Source: Pseudomonadota bacterium (GTDB taxonomy: Bacteria > Pseudomonadota > Alphaproteobacteria > Kiloniellales > J153). Taken from it: a stretch of DNA of 11,669 nt. The position numbers and the translations under genes were made by a program. The first letter of the stretch is position 1, and every line of letters starts with the position of its first letter. The notes beneath the pieces are model-generated. The model ran no database searches. It worked only from the letters and a program-made list of their open reading frames with translations, and was not told where the DNA came from. Positions 1-5,278 of the stretch are shown one piece after another. The DNA lies in assembly GCA_022572105.1 (NCBI GenBank), contig JACZWN010000105.1, positions 1 through 11,669 of the forward strand, given 5' to 3'.

Positions 1-440
1 ATCACGAAGGTCTCTTGACGCAGGCTCAGCGTGCCTGGGTATCGGATGTTTTCGGGGTCGCCTTCGGGTACAAGCTTGAGGACAGGCGTGCACAGGGCGT
101 TCCCCAGCTTTCTTGCGATCGCATCGCAGGTGCCTTGCAACACGTAATTGTGCTTGCCAGTGGCCAGGTATGGACCGTTCTGTTCGATGCCGCCGGTCGG
201 AATGATCGCCGACGTCTTGCCGGCGGCGATCGCATCGCGCACTTCCATCCAGGTCAACTCGTCGATCCACACCGAGTTCAGCGCTTCAATGGGGCGCGGC
301 ATGCGCATCATTTGTTCCTGCTCGGCTTGCCGGCGAGCCCGCTCTTCAGGAGTCATGTTCCTGCGGCCCTGCTGGGCCTCTGTTGTGCCAAGCCCCGCGG
401 TCAAGACGAGTGTGGCGACGATCGCTAACGTTTTTTTCAT
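1..440 (-). CDS. Creatininase-family protein, secreted, 3' end cut by window edge
   Basis: Reading leftwards from an ATG at 440 the frame stays open to the window edge, giving the first 146 residues of a longer protein. Residues 1-22 form a signal peptide (MKK, then a hydrophobic run, then an Ala-rich end near TTEA). A charged, Arg/Glu/Met-rich linker follows to about residue 50. Residues 78-100 carry the creatininase-family motif in the form IIPTGGIEQNGP...GKHN, with E86 at the first metal-ligand position. The usual EQHGP histidine is Asn here and the usual GTD aspartate region reads GKHN, so metal binding or activity may differ from creatinine amidohydrolase. A GGGAG ribosome binding site lies 7 bases before the ATG. 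The gene begins 35 bases after the stop of the ankyrin-tailed frame on the same strand, so the two were probably co-transcribed. Substrate unknown; family assignment is solid, function is not. Confidence 0.75.
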   Translation of the reverse strand, partial: MKKTLAIVATLVLTAGLGTTEAQQGRRNMTPEERARRQAEQEQMMRMPRPIEALNSVWIDELTWMEVRDAIAAGKTSAIIPTGGIEQNGPYLATGKHNYVLQGTCDAIARKLGNALCTPVLKLVPEGDPENIRYPGTLSLRQETFV

Positions 441-475
441 TTGTGGCTCCCTATACCGTCTTCATCCGTCCCACA

Positions 476-1105
476 TCAACAAGACACGCAGTTGTGGTTG
501 TTCTTCGAGCCCAAGCGCTCCAACAGTGCTACCGTCTCCGGGAAGGGCTGGATGCGCTGGACCGGGCCGTTCGCCATGTCCGCGGTGGTTTGCCCTCGCC
601 GGCTCACGAAGGTCACGTCGGCGCCGTGCTCCACGAGGTAGAGGATCACTTCGTTGTCACCCCGGGCCGCCGCATGGTGGACGGGCGAGTACCCGTTGAC
701 GTCCCGCGCGTTGACATCGGCGCCGACTTCCTCGATGAGGTACTTCACCGCGGGCAGCCAGCCGTCGGGCACGTGCCGGTGGGCGTTTGCGGCGAATCCC
801 TCACCGTACCCTACGCCCGAGGCTGCATGGATCGGGTAGATGGCCGGGCCGCCATCGGGAACCGGTGCCAACCCGGAGTAATCTTGTTGCTGGCCGCGCC
901 CCCTTCGGAAACGCCGAGCAGGCACCTTCAAGGTGGTCGTGTTCGGATCTGCGCCGTGGGCCATCAGCAGGCGCATCGCCTCGACATCCGTGGCATATGC
1001 AGCGCGCCAGAACGGGGTCGCGCCACTGGTGTTCTCCATCTGGTCGAACGTGTACCCCATGTACCACAAATGCTTGGTAACCCGAGCATTCGGATCGGCC
1101 CCGGC
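476..1105 (-). other. Ankyrin-repeat protein, C-terminal segment
   Basis: About 205 codons read as ankyrin repeats: GADPNAR, then TPFWRAAYATDVEAMRLL.AHGADPN, a low-complexity Arg/Gln linker at residues 437-449, PIHAASGVG, LIEEVGADVNARD, SPVHHAAARGD and YLVEHGADVTF. It ends in a tail with two cysteines (C580, C583) at the stop on 476-478. Ankyrin repeats mediate protein-protein contacts; the long loops between these repeats and the neighbouring secreted creatininase gene are reminiscent of ankyrin proteins of environmental Acidobacteriota-like genomes. The N-terminal part of the original gene is not in the window. Confidence 0.75.
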
Positions 1106-2227
1106 CTCCAGCACGCCACGCACCTCTTCGGGGTGTGCTCGCAGGTACTCCGCCCGCTCCCGGAAGGGGGCGAACTCCCGCACGAGACTGTCGGCGAAAA
1201 TTCGCTTGCAGTCCACGCACCCTCGGGTCCCGGCTCTACACTGCGCCTCGATGTCCTGAATGAGGGACGCATCGGTAACCAGTTGGTGGAGTGTGAACAC
1301 GTTGCACACCTCGGGACGGCCGGGGTCGTCACGACGGACCCGCTGCGGGTCGGTCACGGCCTTCTGGACGCGCTCCCAAATGGCGTCCTCGTCCGCCAGA
1401 ATACCGACCGTATTCCCCAGCGACTTGCTCATCTTGTCTTCGCCCAGCATCAGGAGGCCGTTATGGACCCAGTACCGGGCGAAGGGCTTCATGCCCGTGG
1501 ATGCTTCGCTCTGAGCGATCTCGTTTTCGTGGTGGGGGAAGACCAGGTCCTGGCCGCCGCCGTGGATGTCCAGGGGGTCGCCCAACCGGTCCAGCGCCAT
1601 TGAGGTGCATTCAATGTGCCAGCCGGGGCGTCCCGGTCCCCAGGGGCTGTCCCAGGAGGGCTCGCCCGCTTTTGCTCCCTTCCAAAGGGCAAAGTCCATT
1701 GGGTGTTCTTTCTCTTCGTCCACCTGAATTCGGGCGCCGGCAATCATGCCTTCCAGGGTGCGGTGGCTCAACTTGCCGTAGTCGTGCTTTTGTTTAACCC
1801 GGAAATAGACGTTCCCGTTAACCGGGTAGGCGTATCCCTGTTCGATGAGGCCCTTGATGGTCTTGATGATCCCGGGGATTTCCTGAGTGGCTCTGGGGTA
1901 GGCATGAGCGCGCTGAATGTTCAGGGCGTCCATGGTGCTGAAAAAGTCGTCGATGTACCGCTCGGTTAGCGTGTCTTCACTGATGCCTTCCATTCGGGCC
2001 CGCAGGATTATCTTGTCGTCCACGTCGGTGAAATTCTGAACGTGCTGCACCTGGTAGCCGATGTGTTCCAGGTAACGGCGCAAGACGTCGAAAATTACGT
2101 AGCTGAGGGCGTGGCCGACATGAGTTGAGGAATAAGGGGTCACTCCGCAGATGTACATCTTGACGGTGTTCCCGTCGGCAGGAACGAACTCCTCTTCCTG
2201 GCCGGTCAAGGTGTTGTATAGTTTCAT
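476..2227 (-). CDS. Stitched frame: CysRS catalytic domain + TrpRS C-terminal piece + ankyrin repeats (probable chimera)
   Basis: One uninterrupted 583-residue frame joins three unrelated families. Residues 1-272 are a canonical class I cysteinyl-tRNA synthetase catalytic domain: Zn ligands C27, C207, H232 and E236, an HVGH signature at 36-39 and KMSKS at 265-269. Residues about 270-376 match not CysRS but the C-terminal half of tryptophanyl-tRNA synthetase, with a VTDP..VRRDDPG.PEVCNVF block at 291-311 and a Cys-rich CRAGTRGCVDC segment. Residues about 376-583 are ankyrin repeats (GADPN, GADVNARD, HGADVTF) with a Cys-containing tail. The CysRS DALR/anticodon-binding region is absent, so the product could not be a normal CysRS. 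The joins fall where both partners share a motif (KMSKS-GN; GA-rich AR). Only the first third fits the adjacent ispF; the last third fits the downstream creatininase gene. A real fusion is possible but much less likely than a chimera. Confidence 0.85.
   Translation of the reverse strand: MKLYNTLTGQEEEFVPADGNTVKMYICGVTPYSSTHVGHALSYVIFDVLRRYLEHIGYQVQHVQNFTDVDDKIILRARMEGISEDTLTERYIDDFFSTMDALNIQRAHAYPRATQEIPGIIKTIKGLIEQGYAYPVNGNVYFRVKQKHDYGKLSHRTLEGMIAGARIQVDEEKEHPMDFALWKGAKAGEPSWDSPWGPGRPGWHIECTSMALDRLGDPLDIHGGGQDLVFPHHENEIAQSEASTGMKPFARYWVHNGLLMLGEDKMSKSLGNTVGILADEDAIWERVQKAVTDPQRVRRDDPGRPEVCNVFTLHQLVTDASLIQDIEAQCRAGTRGCVDCKRIFADSLVREFAPFRERAEYLRAHPEEVRGVLEAGADPNARVTKHLWYMGYTFDQMENTSGATPFWRAAYATDVEAMRLLMAHGADPNTTTLKVPARRFRRGRGQQQDYSGLAPVPDGGPAIYPIHAASGVGYGEGFAANAHRHVPDGWLPAVKYLIEEVGADVNARDVNGYSPVHHAAARGDNEVILYLVEHGADVTFVSRRGQTTADMANGPVQRIQPFPETVALLERLGSKNNHNCVSC
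1090..1425 (-). other. trpS: trpS internal/C-terminal segment without its own start
   Basis: About 110 codons encode the region of tryptophanyl-tRNA synthetase that follows KMSKS: a TDPQRVRRDDPGRPEVCN core, then a CRAG..GC..CK motif and an EFAPFRERAEYL helix typical of bacterial TrpRS. There is no TrpRS catalytic N-terminal half, no start codon and no separate stop. The segment is in frame with CysRS upstream and ankyrin repeats downstream. Its limits are uncertain by some tens of bases, because both ends lie in sequence that the neighbouring family could also encode. Confidence 0.75.
1412..2227 (-). other. cysS: cysS 5' segment (CysRS catalytic domain, truncated)
   Basis: This part encodes CysRS residues 1-272 in the normal order: MKLYNT start, zinc site, the FTDVDDKII region, the GGGQDL.FPHHENEIAQSE block and KMSKSLGN. 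In intact CysRS, which is about 450-500 residues long, the reading continues into DALR and anticodon-binding domains; none of that is present here. ispF-cysS adjacency on one strand is common in Chloroflexota and Firmicutes and supports this segment being native to the ispF block. No strong Shine-Dalgarno is visible before the ATG at 2227. Confidence 0.85.
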
Positions 2228-2305
2228 ATCTGTTCTATCTGTCGCGGGAGCTTGGCGGTTGCGGGATATTGGCTGCGCCGCCGCCCTCAGCCGGGCCTGA
2301 CCAAT

Positions 2306-2806
2306 TCAGGATTCTCGCACAACTGCTGCAGTAGCGCAGGTGGCGACCCCTTCTCCCCGGCCAATGAAGCCCAAGTAATCGGTGGTAGTTGCCTTGATGC
2401 TAACCCGGTCCGGTGCAATTGACAGGGACGAACTGACCGCCAGCCGCATGGCCGGCAGATGCGGCCCCAGCCTGGGATTTTGCGCCAACATTGTAGCATC
2501 GACATTGGATATGCGCCAACCGGCGGCTTGGATCAAGCTAGCTACCTGGGTAAGGAGCACCAGGCTTGAAATGTCTTTATATTGGGGGTCGCTGGAGGGG
2601 AAGTGGTGGCCCTTGTCCCCCAAGGCGGCCGCTCCCAATAGTGCGTCCATAATGGCGTGAACCAACACATCGCCGTCGCTGTGGCCCGACAGGCCCAGAT
2701 GGAAAGGCACGTCCACTCCGCCCAACACCAGGCGGCGGCCGGCCACCAGAGGATGGGAGTCGAAGCCTATTCCAACCCGAAAATCTATAGGTTCGCTTTC
2801 CGGCAT
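2306..2806 (-). CDS. ispF: 2-C-methyl-D-erythritol 2,4-cyclodiphosphate synthase
   Basis: A complete 166-residue IspF, of normal length for the family. It converts CDP-methylerythritol 2-phosphate to methylerythritol 2,4-cyclodiphosphate in the cytosolic MEP isoprenoid pathway, as a zinc-dependent homotrimer. Metal ligands D16 and H18 (GFDSHPL) and H50 (DVLVHAIMDALLGA) are present, as are the GLSGHSDGD signature at 38-46, the D64 loop (LGDKGHHFP) and the substrate-binding KATTTDYLGFIGR.EG near the C-terminus. The start at 2806 has only a weak GGA-type ribosome site, and MPESEPIDFRVGIGFD gives the usual short N-terminus. The stop lies 78 bases before the cysS start on the same strand, so the two probably form an operon. 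Protein style suggests Dehalococcoidia/SAR202, an inference from memory of the family. Confidence 0.95.
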   Translation of the reverse strand: MPESEPIDFRVGIGFDSHPLVAGRRLVLGGVDVPFHLGLSGHSDGDVLVHAIMDALLGAAALGDKGHHFPSSDPQYKDISSLVLLTQVASLIQAAGWRISNVDATMLAQNPRLGPHLPAMRLAVSSSLSIAPDRVSIKATTTDYLGFIGRGEGVATCATAAVVRES

Positions 2807-2823
2807 ATTGGATTCCAGGATTT

Positions 2824-2869
2824 AAGTTCTTGGGAAAGGGTCTTAGGGGAACCCTTCCCCAAGAACCTT
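2824..2869. repeat. Long imperfect hairpin between ispF and the DUF429-like gene
   Basis: The left arm at 2824-2841 and right arm at 2851-2869 pair over about 18 bases with one bulge and one mismatch, around a 9-base loop (cttagggga). It sits between two divergent starts (ispF minus, 2806; DUF429-like plus, 2904), where a terminator would not be expected, and neither side is followed by a T-run. It could be a dispersed palindromic repeat of the host genome, a 5'-leader structure, or the relic of a terminator. Confidence 0.7.
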
Positions 2870-2903
2870 ACCCTGTACTTGAATCTTTCGCGGTGAGGGT
2901 AGC

Positions 2904-3167
2904 TTGGAAATACTTGGCGTGGACTTCAGCGGGGCGGCTCCCGACAACAACACCTGGGTGGCGGCGGGTACGCTGGCCGACGGCGGGTTGGAGTTGCGGG
3001 AATGCTTCCCGGCCAGCCGGGACCGGGTGGCCCAGATGCTGATCGACTTGCCCCCCGGCTCGGTGGCCGCTCTGGACTTTCCTTTCTCGGTGCCTCTGCC
3101 CTTTGCCGGTTATTGGCGGCCCGGCGCCCAAGACATGACTCAGCTTTGGACCGCCGCCGCGGCCATG
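2904..3167 (+). pseudogene. DUF429-like protein, N-terminal fragment broken at about 3150-3167
   Basis: A TTG start at 2904, preceded by GAGGGT four to five bases upstream, opens a frame beginning MEILGVDFSGAA. Residues 5-10 (GVDFSG), A56-L57-D58-F59-P60 and the LW at 81-82 fit the DUF429 family (predicted RNase H-like nucleases), usually 200-280 residues long. After residue about 83 the reading enters a run of Ala codons. Beyond that, the plus-strand frame (open to 3638) is only the antisense of a dehydrogenase, MreC and propeller reading and looks non-coding. Only about 85 native residues remain, and the break coincides with the change from moderate to high GC. Family assignment is moderate because the catalytic C-terminal part is missing. 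Confidence 0.6.
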
Positions 3168-4402
3168 GAACAGAAGGCGATCATGTTGTTCACCAGCTTG
3201 GCGGCGGAGCCCGCGCCCACCGCTCCCATGTGGAAGACGTTCTTCCCGAAGCTATCGAAGACCGGGCGGAACCGCTCGAACAGGACCGCGTCGCCCCCCA
3301 CCATGATCGCGATGGTGCCCTGCTCGGCACCGGCGACGCCGCCGCTGACGCTGAACACTTCGCCGACCGGCAATCCCGGCGGCAGCCTGCCGCCCTGGCC
3401 GGAGGTGACGATCCGCTCGCCTGGTTCGACCGCGACGCCGACGGGGAGGAACGTGAGCCGCGGGCGGTCGGAGTTGTCGCCGGCGAGGATCGCCGGCACG
3501 CGCGTCGATTCGACGACCACCGGAATTCGCGAGTTGAGGTCGGTGATCAGCAGGATGCGCGCGCTGCGCCGGCCGTCGCTGCGCCAGACGCTCACGCCGC
3601 CGGCCTCGCGCACCCCGGCCTCGCGCACCAGGGCGTAGACCGCGCCCCGGTAGGCGGTCAGGCCGACGATCGGGCTGTCCGCGGGCCAGCCGGGGACGTC
3701 CTCCGTGACCTCGCCGTCGAAGCGCAGGAGGCGATGGCGCCCGCGCTCGATCAACTGGGCGTAGACGCCTGTGTCGGTCGCGGCCAGGGCGACGATGCGG
3801 CTGACCCGGCGCGCGGGCGTCGGATGGTCGTAGACCTGGCGCCACGATGCACCGCCGTCGCGCGAGGCCTGGAGTCCGGCGCGCCAGGCCGAGGTCGCGG
3901 CGACGATGCTGCGGCCCAGTCCGGCCATGGCATGGATGTGGAAGGTCTGGGCCGTCGGAATGGTCCCGAGGCGCCAGCGCTCCCCGTCGGTCACCATGTA
4001 TTCGCCCCAGCCGAGGCTGGCGCGGGAATCCTCGAACGGCCAGTAGAGCAGACCGTTCCATGCCAGCGGCTGGCCCGCGTCCTGGCTGAACAGATGGCGC
4101 TCGTGGCGGAGCGCGCCGGAGCGCGGATCGTAGCTGTAGATGTCGGCCGAGTTGTGGTTCACGCCCGTGACGCTGTTCGCGAACCAGATTCGGCCGCCGA
4201 AGCCGATCGGTCGCGAGGCCACCGGCCAGGGGCCGATGCGGGCCAGCACCGGGATCTCGTCGGGCGGGGAGATCTCGGGCGGGGCATCGGCCCGGACCGG
4301 CCCCGGGCCGGCTGCGAACAGGCCGGTTGCGAACAGGCCGGTTGCGAACAGACTGCCGGCGATCAGCACGATCGAGGGCCGCGCACGCGCGCCGATTTCC
4401 AT
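3140..4402 (-). CDS. Stitched frame: secreted Asp-box propeller protein + MreC piece + hydroxyisobutyrate dehydrogenase piece (probable chimera)
   Basis: A 420-residue frame starts at ATG 4402, directly abutting the stop of the SDR gene (TGA-ATG). Residues 1-39 are a signal peptide with an (LFATG) repeat and a likely cleavage after VRA. Residues 40 to about 278 look like a beta-propeller: repeated short beta-rich units and one Asp-box, S180-R-D-G-G-A-S-W187. At about 279-350 the sequence changes to the C-terminal region of the rod-shape protein MreC (LLITDLNSRIPV, AILAGDNSDRPRL, VTSG.GG, PPGLPVGEV). From about 352 it changes to 3-hydroxyisobutyrate dehydrogenase-type (SGGVAGAE.GT, IMVGGD, GAGSAAKLVNNMIA). 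The last three residues and the stop come from DNA antisense to the DUF429 fragment. Only the first part is likely to be the true gene of this operon. Confidence 0.8.
   Translation of the reverse strand: MEIGARARPSIVLIAGSLFATGLFATGLFAAGPGPVRADAPPEISPPDEIPVLARIGPWPVASRPIGFGGRIWFANSVTGVNHNSADIYSYDPRSGALRHERHLFSQDAGQPLAWNGLLYWPFEDSRASLGWGEYMVTDGERWRLGTIPTAQTFHIHAMAGLGRSIVAATSAWRAGLQASRDGGASWRQVYDHPTPARRVSRIVALAATDTGVYAQLIERGRHRLLRFDGEVTEDVPGWPADSPIVGLTAYRGAVYALVREAGVREAGGVSVWRSDGRRSARILLITDLNSRIPVVVESTRVPAILAGDNSDRPRLTFLPVGVAVEPGERIVTSGQGGRLPPGLPVGEVFSVSGGVAGAEQGTIAIMVGGDAVLFERFRPVFDSFGKNVFHMGAVGAGSAAKLVNNMIAFCSMAAAAVQS
3153..3352 (-). other. 3-hydroxyisobutyrate dehydrogenase-type internal segment
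   Basis: About 65 codons encode the region of the beta-hydroxyacid dehydrogenase family that links the Rossmann domain to the helical domain: VSGGVAGAEQGT, then IMVGG, then FGKNVFHMG, then GAVGAGSAAKLVNNMIA, whose Lys is the catalytic lysine position of the family. The nucleotide-binding N-terminus and most of the helical domain are missing. The segment runs out in an Ala-codon run that is read on the opposite strand as the end of the DUF429 fragment. Confidence 0.7.
3345..3570 (-). other. mreC: mreC C-terminal segment without start or stop
   Basis: About 72 codons encode the conserved C-terminal beta-domain of alphaproteobacterial MreC: LLITDLNSRIPVVVEST, AILAGDNSDRPRL, a GERIVTSGQGG turn and LPPGLPVGEV. 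Intact MreC is a bitopic periplasmic cell-shape protein of about 280-330 residues; here the membrane helix, coiled coil and true C-terminus are all absent. Neither mreB nor mreD is in the window. Confidence 0.75.
3601..3630. repeat. 15-bp tandem duplication, two units
   Basis: Two copies of cggcctcgcgcacc(c/a) lie head to tail. On the minus strand they encode an in-frame VREAG-VREAG duplication in the propeller part of the frame. Confidence 0.9.
4306..4350. repeat. 15-bp tandem repeat, three units, inside a signal peptide
   Basis: Three copies of ggccgg(c/t)tgcgaaca encode the LFATG-LFATG-LFAAG stretch of the signal peptide's hydrophobic core. Two units are identical and the third differs by one base. 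Copy-number change would lengthen or shorten the hydrophobic core in steps of five residues. Confidence 0.95.
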
Positions 4403-5170
4403 TCACGCGGTCCAGCCGCCGTCGATGACCACCGCCGAGCCGGTCGTGAAGCCGGATTCGTCCGAGGCCAGGTAGACGCACAAGCTCGCGATCTCCTCGA
4501 CCGTGCCGAGCCGGCCCATGGGCTGGCGCGCGATGAAGTCGGCGCGCGCCGCCGCCGGGTCGTCGAAGGCGGCGATGCGCGCGGCCAGCGAGGGCGAGTC
4601 CACGGTCGCCGGGCAGATCGCGTTGCAGCGGATGCCCTGGCCGATGAAGTCCTTGGCGACCGCCTTGCTGAGCCCGATGACCGCGGCCTTGGTGGTCGCG
4701 TAGACGAAGCGGTTCTCGGCCGCCTTCAGGCTCGAGACGATCGAGGACATGTTGATGATGCTGCCGCCGCCGGCCTCGATCATGGCCGGCAGGAAGGCCT
4801 TGATGGTGCGGTACATGGCGCGGACGTTGATCGTGACCGAACGGTCGAAGTCCGCTTCCGTGCAGTCGAGGATGGTGCCGTGGTGGACCAGGCCGGCGCA
4901 GTTGAACAGCACGTCGAGGGCGCCGAGCTCGCCCGCGATCGCCGCGATCGCCGCCGGGTCGGTCACGTCGAGCGGCCGGGTGGCGAGCCCGGCCCCGCGC
5001 TCCAGGGCCCCGCGCTCCAGGGCTGCGCGCTCGAGGCCGGCGAGCGCGTCGGTGTCGATGTCGGTCGCGATCACCTCGGCGCCCTCGGCGGCGAAGGCGA
5101 GCGCGGTCGCCCGTCCGATCCCCTGACCGGCGGCGGTGATGAGTGCTTTCTTGCCGGCGAGCCGTGCCAT
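4403..5170 (-). CDS. Short-chain dehydrogenase, BDH2/DHRS6-like (NAD-dependent hydroxy acid dehydrogenase)
   Basis: A complete 255-residue classical SDR. It shows the TAAGQGIG nucleotide-binding motif at 12-19, D37 (favouring NAD over NADP), N90-C-A-G, a catalytic Ser in the MSSIVSS stretch (142-147), Y157-x3-K161, and the end DESGFTTGS...DGGW. LDVLFN.AG.VHHGTILDC, NVR.MY..IKAFLP and QGIRCN strongly resemble the type 2 3-hydroxybutyrate dehydrogenase (BDH2/DHRS6) group, which also contains bacterial 2-keto-3-deoxy-L-fuconate dehydrogenases. I chose the ATG at 5170 because MARLAGKKALIT is the family N-terminus and GGGAGG lies about 10 bases upstream; an in-frame ATG at 5245 would add 25 residues overlapping an older SDR remnant. 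Residues 46-60 are an insertion built from 15-bp repeats. Its stop touches the start of the propeller gene, and hydrolase and cupin genes lie upstream. Substrate not determined. Confidence 0.88.
   Translation of the reverse strand: MARLAGKKALITAAGQGIGRATALAFAAEGAEVIATDIDTDALAGLERAALERGALERGAGLATRPLDVTDPAAIAAIAGELGALDVLFNCAGLVHHGTILDCTEADFDRSVTINVRAMYRTIKAFLPAMIEAGGGSIINMSSIVSSLKAAENRFVYATTKAAVIGLSKAVAKDFIGQGIRCNAICPATVDSPSLAARIAAFDDPAAARADFIARQPMGRLGTVEEIASLCVYLASDESGFTTGSAVVIDGGWTA
4992..5036. repeat. 15-bp tandem repeat, three units, inside the SDR gene
   Basis: Units 4992-5006 and 5007-5021 are identical (gccccgcgctccagg); unit 5022-5036 differs at two positions. They encode LERAA-LERGA-LERGA on the minus strand, in the helix before the strand ending PLDV. 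BDH2-type enzymes are shorter here, so the repeat looks like a recent in-frame expansion. Confidence 0.92.
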
Positions 5171-5208
5171 GGCCGCGATGCCTCCCGTATTTGTGCTGGA
5201 TTCCCTTT

Positions 5209-5278
5209 CTACCGGGCGGTCAGGCCGCCGTCCACGGTCAGCCATGGTGCCGGTGACGAAGCTCGATTGGTCACCGGC
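5209..5278 (-). pseudogene. Remnant of a second SDR gene (C-terminal tail only)
   Basis: Between the hydrolase stop and the SDR gene, the minus strand reads GDQSSFVTGTM and then, after a two-base gap in frame, LTVDGGLTAR followed by a TAG at 5209-5211. This is the hallmark C-terminal end of classical SDR enzymes (S.FVTG...VDGG) but differs from the end of the neighbouring SDR, so it is a separate gene. Only the last 20 or so codons survive, with a frame disruption. It may be a genuine deletion relic in the operon or another assembly join. Confidence 0.65.

Larger units (their letters stand above)
3565..4402 (-). other. Secreted Asp-box/beta-propeller protein, native N-terminal part
   Basis: This is the portion consistent with the upstream operon: signal peptide, then about 240 residues of propeller-like sequence with one clear Asp-box. 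The GC-rich codon use matches the neighbouring SDR and hydrolase genes. Such secreted propellers bind or sense extracytoplasmic ligands or polymers; nothing here identifies a catalytic site. Its C-terminus is missing, replaced from about 3565 downwards by MreC-encoding DNA. Confidence 0.6.

Noticed and set aside
383..1603. A 406-codon plus-strand frame opposite the ankyrin/TrpRS/CysRS frame
   Set aside because: No domain similarity, while the opposite strand encodes clear ankyrin, TrpRS and CysRS motifs.
4306..5036. 15-bp repeats as regulator-binding iterons or a plasmid origin
   Set aside because: They lie inside coding sequence, keep frame, differ in sequence between sites, and no replication gene is nearby.
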